64,000 bases of DNA from Abelmoschus esculentus (GCA_035048815.1 JAUCBN010000024.1:6508001-6572000); one strand, 5' to 3'; shown: positions 23,201 to 38,600, numbered from the stretch's first letter. The notes: generated by a model not told the origin, from the sequence alone. Program-made: numbers and translations.

Positions 23201-26200
23201 GGGCTTTATAGAGATTCTGTTCTAATTTTAACCGTGTAAAATTCTGAAAATTTCAGATTAATCTGTATAATTTTGTTCAAAAGCTAATAATTAAATATTT
23301 GAACTCATAAAATTTGATTTTAATAAAATTTGGTTGTGGTTTTGATGCGATTAAAACGTGCATATCTAAATGGGCTTTATAGAGATTCTGTTCGAATTTT
23401 AACCGAGTAAAATGCTGAAAATTTGAGATTAATCTGTATAATTTTGTTCAAAAGCCTATAATTAACTATTTGAACTCATAAAATTTAATTCAATAACATT
23501 TGATTGTCGTTTTGTTGCGATTAATACGAGCATGTCTAAATATGCTCAATAGAGAATCCGTTCGAATTTTAACCGAGTAAAAACCTTAAAATTTGAGATT
23601 AATCTGTATAATTTTGTTCAAAAGCCCATAATTAAAAATTTAAAATCATAAAATTTGATTTAATAAAATTTGATTGTCGTTTTGTTTGGATTAAAACGTG
23701 CATATCTAAATGGGCTTTATAGAGATTCCGTTCTAATTTTAACCAAGTAAAATGCTGAAAATTTCAGAATAATCTGTATAATTTTCTTCTAAAGCTAATA
23801 ATTATATATTTGAAATCATAAAATTTGATTTTAATAAAATTTGGTTGTCGTTTTGATGCGATTAAAACGTCCATGTCTAAATAGGCATTATAGAGACCAC
23901 GTTCGAATTTTAACCGAGTAAAAAGCTGAAAATTTGAGATTAATCTGTATAATTTTGTTCAAAAGCCTATAATTAAATATTTGAACTCATAAAATTTAAT
24001 TTAATAACATTTGATTGTCGTTTTGATACGATTAATACGAGCATGTCTAAATATGCTCTATACAGAATCCGTTCGAATTTTAACCGAGTAAACACCTTAA
24101 AATTTGAGATTAATCTGTATAATTTTGTTCAAAAGCCCATAATTAAATATTTAAACTCATAAAATTTTATTTAATAACATTTGGTTGTCGTTTTGACGGG
24201 ATTAAAACGTGCATATCTAAATGGGCTTTTTAGAGATTCCGTTCTAATTTTAACCAAGTAAAATTCTGAAAATTTCAGATCAATATGTATAATTTTGTTC
24301 AAAATCTAATAATTAAATATTTGAACTCATAAAATTTGATTTAATAACATTTGGTTTTCGTTTTGATGGGATTAAAACATGCATATCAAAATGGGCTTTA
24401 TAGAGATTCTGTTCTAATTTTAACCGATTAAAATTCTGAAAATTTCAGATTAATCTGAATAATTTTGTTCAAAAGCTAATAATTGAATATTTGAACTTAT
24501 AAAATTTGATTTTAATAAAATTTGGTTGTCGTTTTGATGCGATTAAAACGTGCATGTCTAAATGGGCTTTATAGAGATTCCGTTCGAATTTTAACCGAGT
24601 AAAATGCTGAAAATTTGAGATTAATCTGTATAATTTTGTTCAAAAGCCTATAATTAACTATTTGAACTCATAAAATTTAATTTAATAACATTTGGTTGTC
24701 GTTTTGATACGATTAATACGAGCATGTCTAAATATGCTCTATAGAGAATCCGTTCAAATTTTAACCGAGTAAAAACCTTAAAATTTGAGATTAATCTGTA
24801 TAATTTTGTTCAAAAGACCATAATTAAATATTTAAACTCATAAAATTTGATTTAATAGTATTTGATTGTCGTTTTTTTTTTATTAAAACGTTCATATCTA
24901 AATGGGCTTTATAGAGATTCCGTTCTAATTTTAACCGAGTATAATTCTGAAAATTTCAGAATAATCTGTATAATTTTCTTCTAAAGCTAATAATTAAATA
25001 TTTGAAATCATAAAATTTGATTTTAATAAAATTTGGTTGTCGTTTTGATGCGATTAAAACGTCCATGTCTAAATGGGCTTTATAGAGATCCCGTTCGAAT
25101 TTTAACCGAGTAAAAAGCTGAAAATTTGAGATTAATCTGTATAATTTTGTTCAAAAGCCTATAATTAACTATTTGAACTCATAAAATCTAATTTAATAAC
25201 ATTTGGTTGTCGTTTTGATACGATTAATACGAGCATGTCTAAATATGCTCTATAGAGAATCCGTTCAAATTTTAACCGAGTAAAAACCTTAAAATTTGAG
25301 ATTAATCTGTATAATTTTGTTCAAAAGACCATAATTAAATATTTAAACTCATAAAATTTGATTTAATAGTATTTGATTGTCGTTTTTTTTTTATTAAAAC
25401 GTTCATATCTAAATGGGCTTTATAGAGATTCCGTTCTAATTTTAACCGAGTATAATTCTGAAAATTTCAGAATAATCTGTATAATTTTCTTCTAAAGCTA
25501 ATAATTAAATATTTGAAATCATAAATTTTGATTTTAATAAAATTTGGTTGTCGTTTTGATGCGATTAAAACGTCCATGTCTAAATGGGCTTTATAGAGAT
25601 CCCGTTCGAATTTTAACCGAGTAAAAAGCTGAAAATTTGAGATTAATCTGTATAATTTTGTTCAAAAGCCTATAATTAACTATTTGAACTCATAAAATTT
25701 AATTTAATAACATTTGATCGTCGTTTTAATACGATTAATACGAGCATGTCTAAATATGCTCTATACAGAATCCGTTCAAATTTTAACCAAGTAAAAACCT
25801 TAAAATTTGAGATTAATCTGTATAAATTTGTTCAAAAGCCCATAATTAAATATTTAAACTCATAAAATTTGATTTAATAACATTTGGTTGTCGTTTTGTT
25901 TGGATTAAAACGTGCATGTCTAAATGGGCTTTATAGAGATTCTGTTCTAATTTTAACCGTGTAAAATTCTGAAAATTTCAGATTAATCTGTATAATTTTG
26001 TTCAAAAGCTAATAATTAAATATTTGAAATCATAAAATTTGATTTTAATTTAATTTGGTTGTCGTTTTGATGCGATTAAAACGTGCATATCTAAATGGGC
26101 TTTATAGAGATTCTGTTCGAATTTTAACCGAGTAAAAAGATGAAAATTTGAGATTAATCTGTATAATTTTGTTCAAAAGCCTATAATTAACTATTTGAAC

Positions 26201-29200
26201 TCATAAAATTTAATTCAATAACATTTGGTTGTCGTTTTGATGCGATTAATACGAGCATGTCTAAATATGCTATATAGAGAATCCGTTCGAATTTTAACCG
26301 AGTAAAAACCTTAAAATTTGAGATTAATCTGTATAATTTTGTTCAAAAGCCCATAATTAAATATTTAAAATCATAAAATTTGATTTAATAACATTTGGTT
26401 GTCGTTTTGATGGGATTAAAACGTGCATATCAAAATAGGCTTTATAGAGATTCCGTTCTAATTTTAACCGATTAAAATTCTGAAAATTTCAGATTAATCT
26501 GTATAATTTTGTTCAAAAGATAATAATTAAATATTTGAACACATAAAATTTGATTTTAATAAAATTTTGTTGTCGTTTTGATGCGATTAAAACGTGTATG
26601 TCTAAATGGGCTTTATAGAGATCCAGTTCGAATTTTAACTGAGTAAAATGCGGAAAATTTGAGATTAATCTGTATAATTTTGTTTAAAAGCCTATAATTA
26701 ACTATTTGAACTCATAAAATTTAATTTAATAACATTTGGTTGTCGTTTTGATACGATTAATACGAGCATGTCTAAATATGCTCTATAGAGAATCCGTTCG
26801 AATTTTAACCGAGTAAAAACCTTAAAATTTGAGATTAATCTGTATAGTTTTGTTCAAAAGACCATAATTAAATATTTAAACTCATAAAATTTGATTTAAT
26901 AACATTTGATTGTCGTTTTGTTTGGATTAAAACGTGCATATCTAAATGGGCTTTATAGAGATTCCGTTCTAATTTTAACAGAGTAAAATTCTGAAAATTT
27001 CAGAATAATCTGTATAATTTTCTTCTAAAGCTAATAATTATATATTTGAAATCATAAAATTTGATTTTAATAAAATTTTGTTGTCGTTTTGATGCGATTA
27101 AAACGTCCATGTCTAAATAGGCATTATAGAGACCCCGTTCGAATTTTAACCGAGTAAAAAGCTGAAAATTTGAGATTAATCTGTATAATTTTGTTCAAAA
27201 GCCTATAATTAACTATTTGAACTCATAAAATTTAATTTAATAACATTTGATTGTCGTTTTGATACGATTAATACGAGCATGTCTAAATATGCTCTATACA
27301 GAATCCGTTCGAATTTTAACCGAGTAAACACCTTAAAATTTGAGATTAATCTGTATAATTTTGTTCAAAAGCCCATAATTAAATATTTAAACTCATAAAA
27401 TTTTATTTAATAACATTTGGTTGTCGTTTTGACGGGATTAAAACGTGCATATCTAAATGGGATTTTTAGAGATTTCGTTCTAATTTTAACTAAGTAAAAT
27501 TGTGAAAATTTCAGATCAGTCTGTATAATTTTGTTCAAAATCTAATAATTAAATAATTGAACTCATAAAATTTGATTTAATAACATTTGGTTGTCGTTTT
27601 GATGGGATTAAAACATGCATATCAAAATGGGCTTTATAGAGATTCTGTTCTAATTTTAACCGAGTAAAATGCTGAAAATTTGAGATTAATCTGTATAATT
27701 TTGTTCAAAAGCCTATAATTAACTATTTGAACTCATAAAATTTAATTTAATAACATTTGGTTGTCGTTTTGATACGATTAATACGAGCATGTCTAAATAT
27801 GCTCTATAGAGAATCCGTTCAAATTTTAACCGAGTAAAAACCTTAAAAATTGAGATTAATCTGTATAATTTTGTTCAAAAGACCATAATTAAATATTTAA
27901 ACTCATAAAATTTGATTTAATAGTATTTGATTGTCGTTTTTTTTTGATTAAAACGTTCATATCTAAATGGGCTTTATAGAGATTCCGTTCTAATTTTAAC
28001 CGAGTATAATTCTGAAAATTTTAGAATAATCTGTACAATTTTCTTCTAAAGCTAATAATTAAATATTTGAAATCATAAAATTTGATTTTAATAAAATTTG
28101 GTTGTCGTTTTGATGCGATTAAAACGTCCATGTCTAAATGGGCTTTATAGAGATCCCGTTCGAATTTTAACCGAGTAAAAAGCTGAAAATTTGAGATTAA
28201 TCTGTATAATTTTGTTCAAAAGCCTATAATTAACTATTTGAACTCATAAAATTTAATTTAATAACATTTGATCGTCGTTTTGATACGATTAATACGAGCA
28301 TGTCTAAATATGCTCTATACAGAATCCGTTCAAATTTTAACCAAGTAAAAACCTTAAAATTTGAGATTAATCTGTATAAATTTGTTCAAAAGCCCATAAT
28401 TAAATATTTAAACTCATAAAATTTGATTTAATAACATTTGGTTGTCGTTTTGTTTGGATTAAAACGTGCATGTCTAAATGGGCTTTATAGAGATTCTGTT
28501 CTAATTTTAACCGTGTAAAATTCTGAAAATTTGAGATTAATCTGTATAATTTTGTTCAAAAGCTAATAATTAAATATTTGAACTCATAAAATTTGATTTT
28601 ACTAAAATTTGGTTGTTGTTTTGATGCGATTAAAACGTGCATATCTAAATGGGCTTTATAGAGATTCTGTTCGAATTTTAACCGAGTAAAATGCTGAAAA
28701 TTTGAGATTAATCTGTATAATTTTGTTCAAAAGCCTATAATTAACTATTTGAACTCATAAAATTTAATTCAATAACATTTGATTGTCGTTTTGATGCGAT
28801 TAATACGAGCATGTCTAAATATGCTCTATAGAGAATCCGTTCGAATTTTAACCGAGTAAAAACCTTAAAATTTGAGATTAATCTGTATAATTTTGTTCAA
28901 AAGCCCATAATTAAATATTTAAAATCATAAAATTTGATTTAATAACATTTGATTGTCGTTTTTTTTGATTAAAACGTTCATATCTAAATGGGCTTTATAG
29001 AGATTCCGTTCTAATTTTAACCGAGTATAATTCTGAAAATTTCAGAATAATCTGTATAATTTTGTTCAAAAGCTAATAATTAAATATTTGAAATCATAAA
29101 ATTTGATTTTAATTAAATTTGGTTGTCGTTTTGATGCGATTAAAATGTGCATGTCTACATGGGCTTTATAGAGATTCCGTTCGAATTTTAACCGAGTAAA

Positions 29201-32200
29201 AAGATGAAAATTTGAGATTAATCTGTATAATTTTGTTCAAAAGCCTATAATTAACTATTTGAACTCATAAAATTTAATTTAATAACATTTGGTTGTCGTT
29301 TTGATACGATTAATACGAGCATGTCTAAATATGCTCTATACAGAACCCGTTCGAATTTTAACCGAGTAAAAACCTTAAAATTTGAGATTAATCTGTATAA
29401 TTTTGTTCTAAAGCCCATAATTAAATATTTAAACTCATAAAATTTGATTTAATAACATTTGGTTGTCGTTTTGACGGCATTAAAACGTGCATATCTAAAT
29501 GGGCTTTTTAGAGATTCCGTTCTAATTTTAACCGATTAAAATTCTGAAAATTTAATATTAATTTGTATAATTTTGTTCAAAAGCTAATAATTAAATATTT
29601 GAACTCATAAAATTTGATTTTAATAAAATTTGGTTGTTGTTTTGATGTGATTAAAACGTGCATATCTAAATGGGCTTTATAGAGATTCTGTTCGAATTTT
29701 AACCGAGTAAAATGCTGAAAATTTGAGATTAATCTGTATAATTTTGTTCAAAAGCCTATAATTAACTATTTGAACTCATAAAATTTAATTCAATAACATT
29801 TGGTTGTCGTTTTGACGCGATTAATACGAGCATGTCTAAATATGCTCTATAGAGAATCCGTTCGAATTTTAACCGAGTAAAAACCTTAAAATTTGAGATT
29901 AATCTGAATAATTTTGTTCAAAAGCCCATAATTAAATATTTAAAATCATAAAATTTGATTTAATAACATTTGATTGTCGTTTTGTTTGGATTAAAACGTG
30001 CATATCAAAATGGGCTTTATAGAGATTCCGTTCTAATTTTAACCGATTAAAATTCTGAAAATTTCAGATTAATCTGTATAATTTTGTTCAAAAGCTGATA
30101 ATTAAATATTTGAACTCATAAAATTTGATTTTACTAAAATTTGGTTGTTGTTTTGATGCGATTAAAACGTGCATATCTAAATGGGCTTTATAGAGATTCT
30201 GTTCGAATTTTAACCGAGTAAAATGCTGAAAATTTGAGATTAATCTGTATAATTTTGTTCAAAAGCCTATAATTAACTATTTGAACTCATAAAATTTAAT
30301 TCAATAACATTTGATTGTCGTTTTGATGCGATTAATACGAGCATGTCTAAATATGCTCTATAGAGAATCCGTTCGAATTTTAACCGAGTAAAAACCTTAA
30401 AATTTGAGATTAATCTGTATAATTTTGTTCAAAAGCCCATAATTAAATATTTAAAATCATAAAATTTGATTTAATAACATTTGATTGTCGTTTTTTTTGA
30501 TTAAAACGTGCATATCTAAATGGGCTTTATAGAGATTCCGTTCTAATTTTAACCGAGTATAATTCTGAAAATTTCAGAATAATCTGTATAATTTTCTTCT
30601 AAAGCTAATAATTAAATATTTGAAATCATAAAATTTGATTTTAATAAAATTTGGTTGTCGTTTTGATGCGATTAAAACGTCCATGTCTAAATGGGCTTTA
30701 TAGAGATCCCGTTCGAATTTTAACCGAGTAAAAAGCTGAAAATTTGAGATTAATTTGTATAATTTTGTTCAAAAGCCTATAATTAACTATTTGAACTCAT
30801 AAAATTTAATTTAATAACATTTGATCGTCGTTTTGATACGATTAATACGAGCATGTCTAAATATGCTCTATACAGAATCCGTTCAAATTTTAACCAAGTA
30901 AAAACCTTAAAATTTGAGATTAATCTGTATAAATTTGTTCAAAAGCCCATAATTAAATATTTAAACTCATAAAATTTGATTTAATAACATTTGGTTGTCG
31001 TTTTGTTTGGATTAAAACGTGCATGTCTAAATGGGCTTTATAGAGATTCTGTTCTAATTTTAACCGTGTAAAATTCTGAAAATTTCAGATTAATCTGTAT
31101 AATTTTGTTCAAAAGCTAATAATTAAATATTTGAAATCATAAAATTTGATTTTAATTAAATTTGGTTGTCGTTTTGATGCGATTAAAATGTGCATGTCTA
31201 CATGGGCTTTATAGAGATTCCGTTCGAATTTTAACCGAGTAAAAAGATGAAAATTTTAGATTAATCTGTATAATTTTGTTCAAAAGCCTATAATTAACTA
31301 TTTGAACTCATAAAATTTAATTTAATAACATTTGGTTGTCGTTTTGATACGATTAATACGAGCATGTCTAAATATGCTCTATACAGAACCCGTTCGAATT
31401 TTAACCGAGTAAAAACCTTAAAATTTGAGATTAATCTGTATAATTTTGTTCTAAAGCCCATAATTAAATATTTAAACTCATAAAATTTGATTTAATAACA
31501 TTTGGTTGTCGTTTTGACGGCATTAAAACGTACATATCTAAATGGGCTTTTTAGAGTTTCCGTTCTAATTTTAACCGATTAAAATTCTGAAAATTTCATA
31601 TTAATCTGTATAATTTTGTTCAAAAGCTAATAATTAAATATTTGAACTCATAAAATTTGATTTTAATAAAATTTGGTTGTTGTTTTGATGTGATTAAAAC
31701 GTGCATATCTAAATGGGCTTTATAGAGATTCTGTTCGAATTTTAACCGAGTAAAATGCTGAAAATTTGAGATTAATCTGTATAATTTTGTTCAAAAGCCT
31801 ATAATTAACTATTTGAACTCATAAAATTTAATTCAATAACATTTGGTTGTCGTTTTGATGCGATTAATACGAGCATGTCTAAATATGCTCTATAGAGAAT
31901 CCGTTCGAATTTTAACCGAGTAAAAACCTTAAAATTTGAGATTAATCTGAATAATTTTGTTCAAAAGCCCATAATTAAATATTTAAAATCATAAAATTTG
32001 ATTTAATAACATTTGATTGTCATTTTGTTTGGATTAAAACGTGCATATCAAAATGGGCTTTATAGAGATTCCGTTCGAATTTTAACCGAGTAAAATGCTG
32101 AAAATTTGAGATTAATCTGTATAATTTTGTTCAAAAGCCTATAATTAACTATTTGAACACATAAAATTTAATTTAATAACATTTGGTTGTCGTTTTGATA

Positions 32201-35200
32201 CGATTAATACGAGCATGTCTAAATATGCTCTATAGAGAATCTGTTCGAATTTTAACCGAGTAAAAACCTTAAAATTTGAGATTAATCTGTATAATTTTGT
32301 TCAAAAGCCCATAATTAAATATTTAAACTCATAAAATTTGATTTAATAACATTTGGTTGTCGTTTTGTTTGGATTAAAACGTGCATATCTAAATGGGCTT
32401 TATAGAGATTCCGTTCTAATTTTAACCGAGTAAAATTCTGAAAATTTCAGAATAATCTGTATAATTTTCTTCTAAAGCTAATAATTATATATTTGAAATC
32501 ATAAAATTTGATTTTAATAAAATTTGGTTGTCGTTTTGATGCGATTAAAACGTCCATGTCTAAATAGGCTTTATAGAGACCCCGTTCGAATTTTAACCGA
32601 GTAAAAAGCTGAAAATTTGAGATTAATCTATATAATTTTGTTCAAAAGCCTATAATTAACTATTTGAACTCATAAAATTTAATTTAATAACATTTTGTTG
32701 TCGTTTTGATACGATTAATACGAGCATGTCTAAATATGCTCTGTACAGAATCCGTTCGAATTTTAACAAAGTAAACACCTTAAAATTTGAGATTAATCTG
32801 TATAATTTTGTTCAAAAGCCCATAATTAAATATTTAAACTCATAAAATTTGATTTAATAACATTTGGTTGTCGTTTTGATGGGATTAAAACGTGCATATC
32901 TAAATGGGCTTTTTAGAGATTCTGTTCTAATTTTAACCGATTAAAATTCTGAAAATTTCAGATTAATCTGTATAATTTTATTCAAAAGCTAGTAATTAAA
33001 TATTTGAACTCATAAAATTTTATTTTATTAAAATTTTGTTGTCGTTTTGATGCGATTAAAACGTGCATATCTAAATGGGCTTTATAGAGATTCCGTTCAA
33101 ATTTTAACCGAGTAAAATGCTGAAAATTTGAGATTAATCTGTATAATTTTGTTCAAAAGCCTATAATTAACTATTTGAACACATAAAATTTAATTTAGTA
33201 ACATTTTGTTGTCGTTTTGATACGATTAATACGAGCATGTCTAAATATGCTCTATAGAGAATCCGTTCGAATTTTAACCGAGTAAAAACCTTAAAATTTG
33301 AGATTAATCTGTATAATTTTGTTCAAAAGCCCATAATTAAATATTTAAACTCATAAAATTTGATTTAATAACATTTGATTGTCGTTTTGTTTGGATTAAA
33401 ACGTGCATATCAAAATGGGCTTTATAGAGATTCCGTTCTAATTTTAACCGATTAAAATTCTGAAAATTTCAGATTAATCTGTATAATTTTGTTCAAAAGC
33501 TGATAATTAAATATTTGAACTCATAAAATTTGATTTTAATGAAATTTTGTTGTCGTTTTGATGCGATTAAAACGTGCATGTCTAAATGGGCTTTATAGAG
33601 ATTCCGTTCGAATTTTAACCGAGTAAAATGCTGAAAATTTGAGATTAATCTATATAATTTTGTTCAAAAGCCTATAATTAACTATTTGAACACATAAAAT
33701 TTAATTTAATAACATTTGGTTGTCGTTTTGATACGATTAATACGAGCATGTCTAAATATGCTCTATAGAGAATCTGTTCGAATTTTAACCGAGTAAAAAC
33801 CTTAAAATTTGAGATTAATCTGTATAATTTTGTTCAAAAGCCCATAATTAAATATTTAAACTCATAAAATTTGATTTAATAACATTTGATTGTCATTTTG
33901 TTTGGATTAAAACGTGCATATCTAAATGGGCTTTATAGAGATTCCGTTCTAATTTTAACCGAGTATAATTCTAAAAATTTCAGAATAATCTGTATAATTT
34001 TGTTCTAAAGCTAATAATTAAATATTTGAAATCATAAAATTTGATTTTAATAAAATTTGGTTATCGTTTTGATGCGATTAAAACGTCCATGTCTAAATGG
34101 GCTTTATAGAGATCCCGTTCGAATTTTAACCGAGTAAAAAGCTGAAAATTTTAGATTAATGTGTATAATTTTGTTCAAAAGTCTATAATTAACTATTTGA
34201 ACTCATAAAATTTAATTTAATAACATTTGGTTGTCGTTTTGATACGATTAGTACGAGCATGTCTAAATATGCTCTATACAGAATCCGTTCGAATTTTAAC
34301 CGAGTAAAAACCTTAAAATTTGAGATTAATCTGTATAATTTTGTTCAAAAGCCCATAATTAAATATTTAAACTCATAAAATTTGATTTAATAACATTTGA
34401 TTGTCGTTTTGTTTGGATTAAAACGTGAATATCTAAATGGGCTTTATAGAGATTCCGTTCTAATTTTAACCGAGTATAATTCTGAAAATTTCAGAATAAT
34501 CTGTATAATTTTGTTCTAAAGCTAATAATTAAATATTTGAAATCATAAAATTTGATTTTAATAAAATTTGGTTGTCGTTTTGATGCGATTAAAACGTCCA
34601 TGTCTAAATGGGCTTTATAGAGATCCCATTCGAATTTTAACCGAGTAAAAAGCTAAAAATTTTAGATTAATCTGTATAATTTTGTTCAAAAGCCTATAAT
34701 TAACTATTTGAACTCATAAAATTTAATTTAATAACATTTGATTGTCGTTTTGATACGATTAATACGAGCATGTCTAAATATGCTCTATACAGAACCCGTT
34801 CGAATTTTAACCGAGTAAAAACCTTAAAATTTGAGATTAATCTGTATAATTTTGTTCAAAAGCCCATAATTAAATATTTAAACTCATAAAATTTGATTTA
34901 ATAACATTTGATTGTCATTTTGTTTGGATTAAAACGTGCATATCTAAATGGGCTTTATAGAGATTCCGTTCTAATTTTAACCGAGTATAATTCTAAAAAT
35001 TTCAGAATAATCTGTATAATTTTGTTCTAAAGCTAATAATTAAATATTTGAAATCATAAAATTTGATTTTAATAAAATTTGGTTATCGTTTTGATGCGAT
35101 TAAAACGTCCATGTCTAAATGGGCTTTATAGAGATCCCATTCGAATTTTAACCGAGTAAAAAGCTAAAAATTTTAGATTAATCTGTATAATTTTGTTCAA

Positions 35201-35636
35201 AAGCCTATAATTAACTATTTGAACTCATAAAATTTAATTTAATAACATTTGATTGTCGTTTTGATACGATTAATACGAGCATGTCTAAATATGCTCTATA
35301 CAGAACCCGTTCGAATTTTAACCAAGTAAAAACCTTAAAATTTGAGATTAATCTGTATAAATTTGTTCAAAAGCCCATAATTAAATATTTAAACTCATAA
35401 AATTTGATTTAATAACATTTGGTTGTCGTTTTGTTTGGATTAAAACGTGCATGTCTAAATGGGCTTTATAGAGATTCTGTTCTAATTTTAACCGTGTAAA
35501 ATTCTGAAAATTTCAGATTAATCTGTATAATTTTGTTCAAAAGCTAATAATTAAATATTTGAAATCATAAAATTTGATTTTAATTAAATTTTGTTGTCGT
35601 TTTGATGCGATTAAAACGTGCATGTCTACATGGGCT
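17297..35636. repeat. 170-bp satellite, main block with trimeric 511-bp higher-order repeat
   Basis: About 108 tandem monomers, mostly repeating as A-B-C triplets (170 + 170 + 171 bp, for example starts at 22403, 22573, 22743 and 22914). A carries CCTATAATTAACTATTTGAAC and AATACGAGCATG; B carries CCCATAATTAAATATTTAAAC; C carries CTAATAATTAAATATTTGAAATC. B and C, but usually not A, carry the dyad CGTTTT...AAAACG. The block runs without insertions until position 35636, where TGGGCT passes directly into the 33-bp repeat. It has no coding frame of note. A length near the nucleosome repeat and higher-order organisation are typical of centromeric satellites, but this is inference. Confidence 0.95.
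24617..25638. repeat. Near-identical tandem pair of 511-bp higher-order units
   Basis: Units 24617-25127 and 25128-25638 differ at only about two positions by eye, far less than neighbouring triplets. Both share the diagnostic run of T's (GTCGTTTTTTTTTTATTAAA) in the B monomer. This implies a recent local duplication. Confidence 0.85.
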
Positions 35637-38600
35637 CAAAGAGACGGGTTGTCCATCATGGGATACGCTCAAAGAGAGGGACCGTTCATTATGACATTAA
35701 CTCGAAGAGATGGGTCATTCATCGTGACATACACTCAAAGAGAGGGGTCGTCTATCACGGTATACGCTCAAAGAGTGGGACCGTTCACCCTGACATGCAC
35801 TCAAAGAGAGGTGTCATTCGTCACAACATATCCTTAAAGAGAGGGGTCGTCCATCACGGGATACGCTCTAAGAAAGGGACTATTTATTATTACATGCACT
35901 CGAAGAATAGGGTCATTCAACGTGACATACATTCAAAGAGAGGGGACGTCCATCACGGTATACACTGAAAGAGAGCGATCGTTCACCATGACATGCACTT
36001 AATGAGAGGGGTCATTCCATCACGGAATACGATCATAGACAACGACCGGTCATTACGATATACTCTCGAAGAGAGGGGTCATTCACCACGACATACATTC
36101 AAAGAGAGGAGTCGTCTATCACGGTATACACTCTAACAATGTGATCTTTCATTATGACATGCACTCAAAGAGAGGGGTAATTCATCGCGACATACGCTCA
36201 AAGAGAGAGGTCGTCCATCACGACATATGCTCAAAACGAGGGGCCGTTCTTTATGACATACCCTAGTAGTGAGGGGTCATTCACCGCGACATACGCTATA
36301 AGAGAGGGACGGAGTATTATGACATGCACTCAAAGAGAAGGGTCATTCATCACGACATACGCTCAAAGAGAGGGGTCGTTCAGCATGACATGCACTTAAA
36401 GATAGTGGTCATTCAGAGCGACATACGCTCAAAGAGAAGATTCGTCCATCACCCTCTAAGAAAGGAACCGTTAATTATGACATGCACTCTAAGAATCATT
36501 CATCGCGAGATACGCTCAAAGAGAGGGGTTGTCCATCACAGTATACGCTCAAAGAGAGGGACCGTTCACCTTGACATTAACTCAAAGAGAGTGGTCATTC
36601 GTGGCGACATACGCTCAATGAGAGGGGTGGTCCATCATGGCATTCTCTCAGAGAGAGGGACCGTTCATTATTATATACTCTCGAAGAGAGGGTTCATTCT
36701 CCGCGACATACGCTCAAAGAGAGGAACCGTTCACCATGACATGCACTCGAAGAGAGGGGTCATTCATCGTGACATACGTTGAAAGAGAGGGGTCATCCAT
36801 CACGGTATACGCTGAAAGAGAGGGATTGTTCATCATGACATGCACTCAAAGAGAGGGGTCATTCATCGCGACATATGCTCAAAGAGAGGGATCGTCCATC
36901 ACGGTATACGCTCAAAGAGTGGAGTAGTCCATCACGTTATACGCTCAAAGAGAGGTACCGTTCACCATGACATGCACTGAAAGAGAGGGGTCGTCCATCA
37001 CGGGATATGCTCAAAGAGAGGGACCGATCATTACGACATACTATCGAAGAGATGGGTCATTCACCGTAACATACACTCAAAGAGAGGGGTTGTCCATCAT
37101 AATATACGCACTAAGAAAGGGACATTTCATTATGACGTGCACTCGAAGAGAGGGGTCATTCATCGCGAGATACGCACAATAAGAAGCGTCGCCCATCACG
37201 GTATACGCTCTAAGATAGGGACCGTTCATTATGAAATAAGCTTGAAGAGAGGGGTCATTCACCGCGACATACGCTCAAAGAGAGGGGTCATCCGTCATGG
37301 TAGACGCACTAAGAAAGTGTCCGTTAATTATGAACTACCCTTGAAGACAGGGGTCATTCACCGTGACATATGCTCAAAGAGAATGGACTTACATCACGTT
37401 ATACACTATAAGAAAGGGACCGTTTATTATGACATGCACTCGAAGAGAGGGGTCATTCATCGCGACATACGGTGAAAGAGTTGGATCGTCCATCATGGTG
37501 TAACTCAAAGAGAGAGATCATTCACCATGTCATGCACTCGAAGAGACGGGTCATTCATCAAGACATACGCTCAAAGAGAGGGGTCGTCCGTCGCGGCATA
37601 CGCTCAAACAGAGGGACCGTTCATTATGACATACTCTCGAAGAAAGGGGTCATTCACCACGACATACATCCAAAGAGAGGAGTTGTCTATCACGGTATAC
37701 GCTCTTACGATGTGATTGTTCATTACAACATACACTCGAAGAGAGGGGTCATTAATCACGACATACGGTGAAAGGTTTTGGTCGTCCATCACGGTATACA
37801 CTCAAAGAGAGAGATCATTCACCATGTCATGCTCTCGAAGAGAGGGGTCATTCATCAAGACATACGCTCAAAGAGAGGGGTCGTCCGTCACGGCATACGC
37901 TCAAACAGAGGGATCGTTCGTTAATACATACTCTCGAACAGAAGGGTCATTCATCGCGACATACGCTCAAAGCGAGGGGTCTTCCATCACGGTAAATGCC
38001 CAAAGAGAGGGTCCACTCACCGTGACATGCACTCGAATGGAGGGTTCCTTCATTGCAACATACATTTAATGAGAGGGTTCCTTTCATTATGGCATACTCT
38101 CGAAGAGAGGGGTCATTCACCGCAACCTACGCTTAAAGAGAGGGGTCGTCCATCACGGTATACACTCTAAGAAAGGGACCGTTCATTATGACAAGCAATC
38201 AAAGTGTGCGGTCGTTCATCTCGACGTACGCTCCAAGAGAAGGTCGTCCATCACAGTATACGCCCTAAAAAAGGATCGTTCATTATGACATGCACGCGAA
38301 GAGATGGGTCATTCATCGCGAAATACACTCAAAGAGAGGGGTCGTCCATCACGGTATACGCTCAAAGATGAGGACCGTTCACACTTACAGGCACTCAAAG
38401 AGAGGGGTCATCCATCGGGACATAGTGTCGTCCATCACGGGATACACTCTAAGAAAGGGAGTATTTATTATGACATGCACTCGAACAAAGGAGTCATTCA
38501 TCGCGACATACGTTTAAAGAGAGGTGTCGTCCATCACGGTACATGCCGAAAGAGAGAGATCGTTCACCATGATATGCACTCAAAGAGAGGGGAAATTTCA

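Noticed and set aside
17297..35636. CENP-B box in TTCGAATTTTAACCGAG
   Set aside because: The spacing between TTCG and the CCG part is eight bases and the required internal A and CGGG are not matched. Resemblance is superficial.
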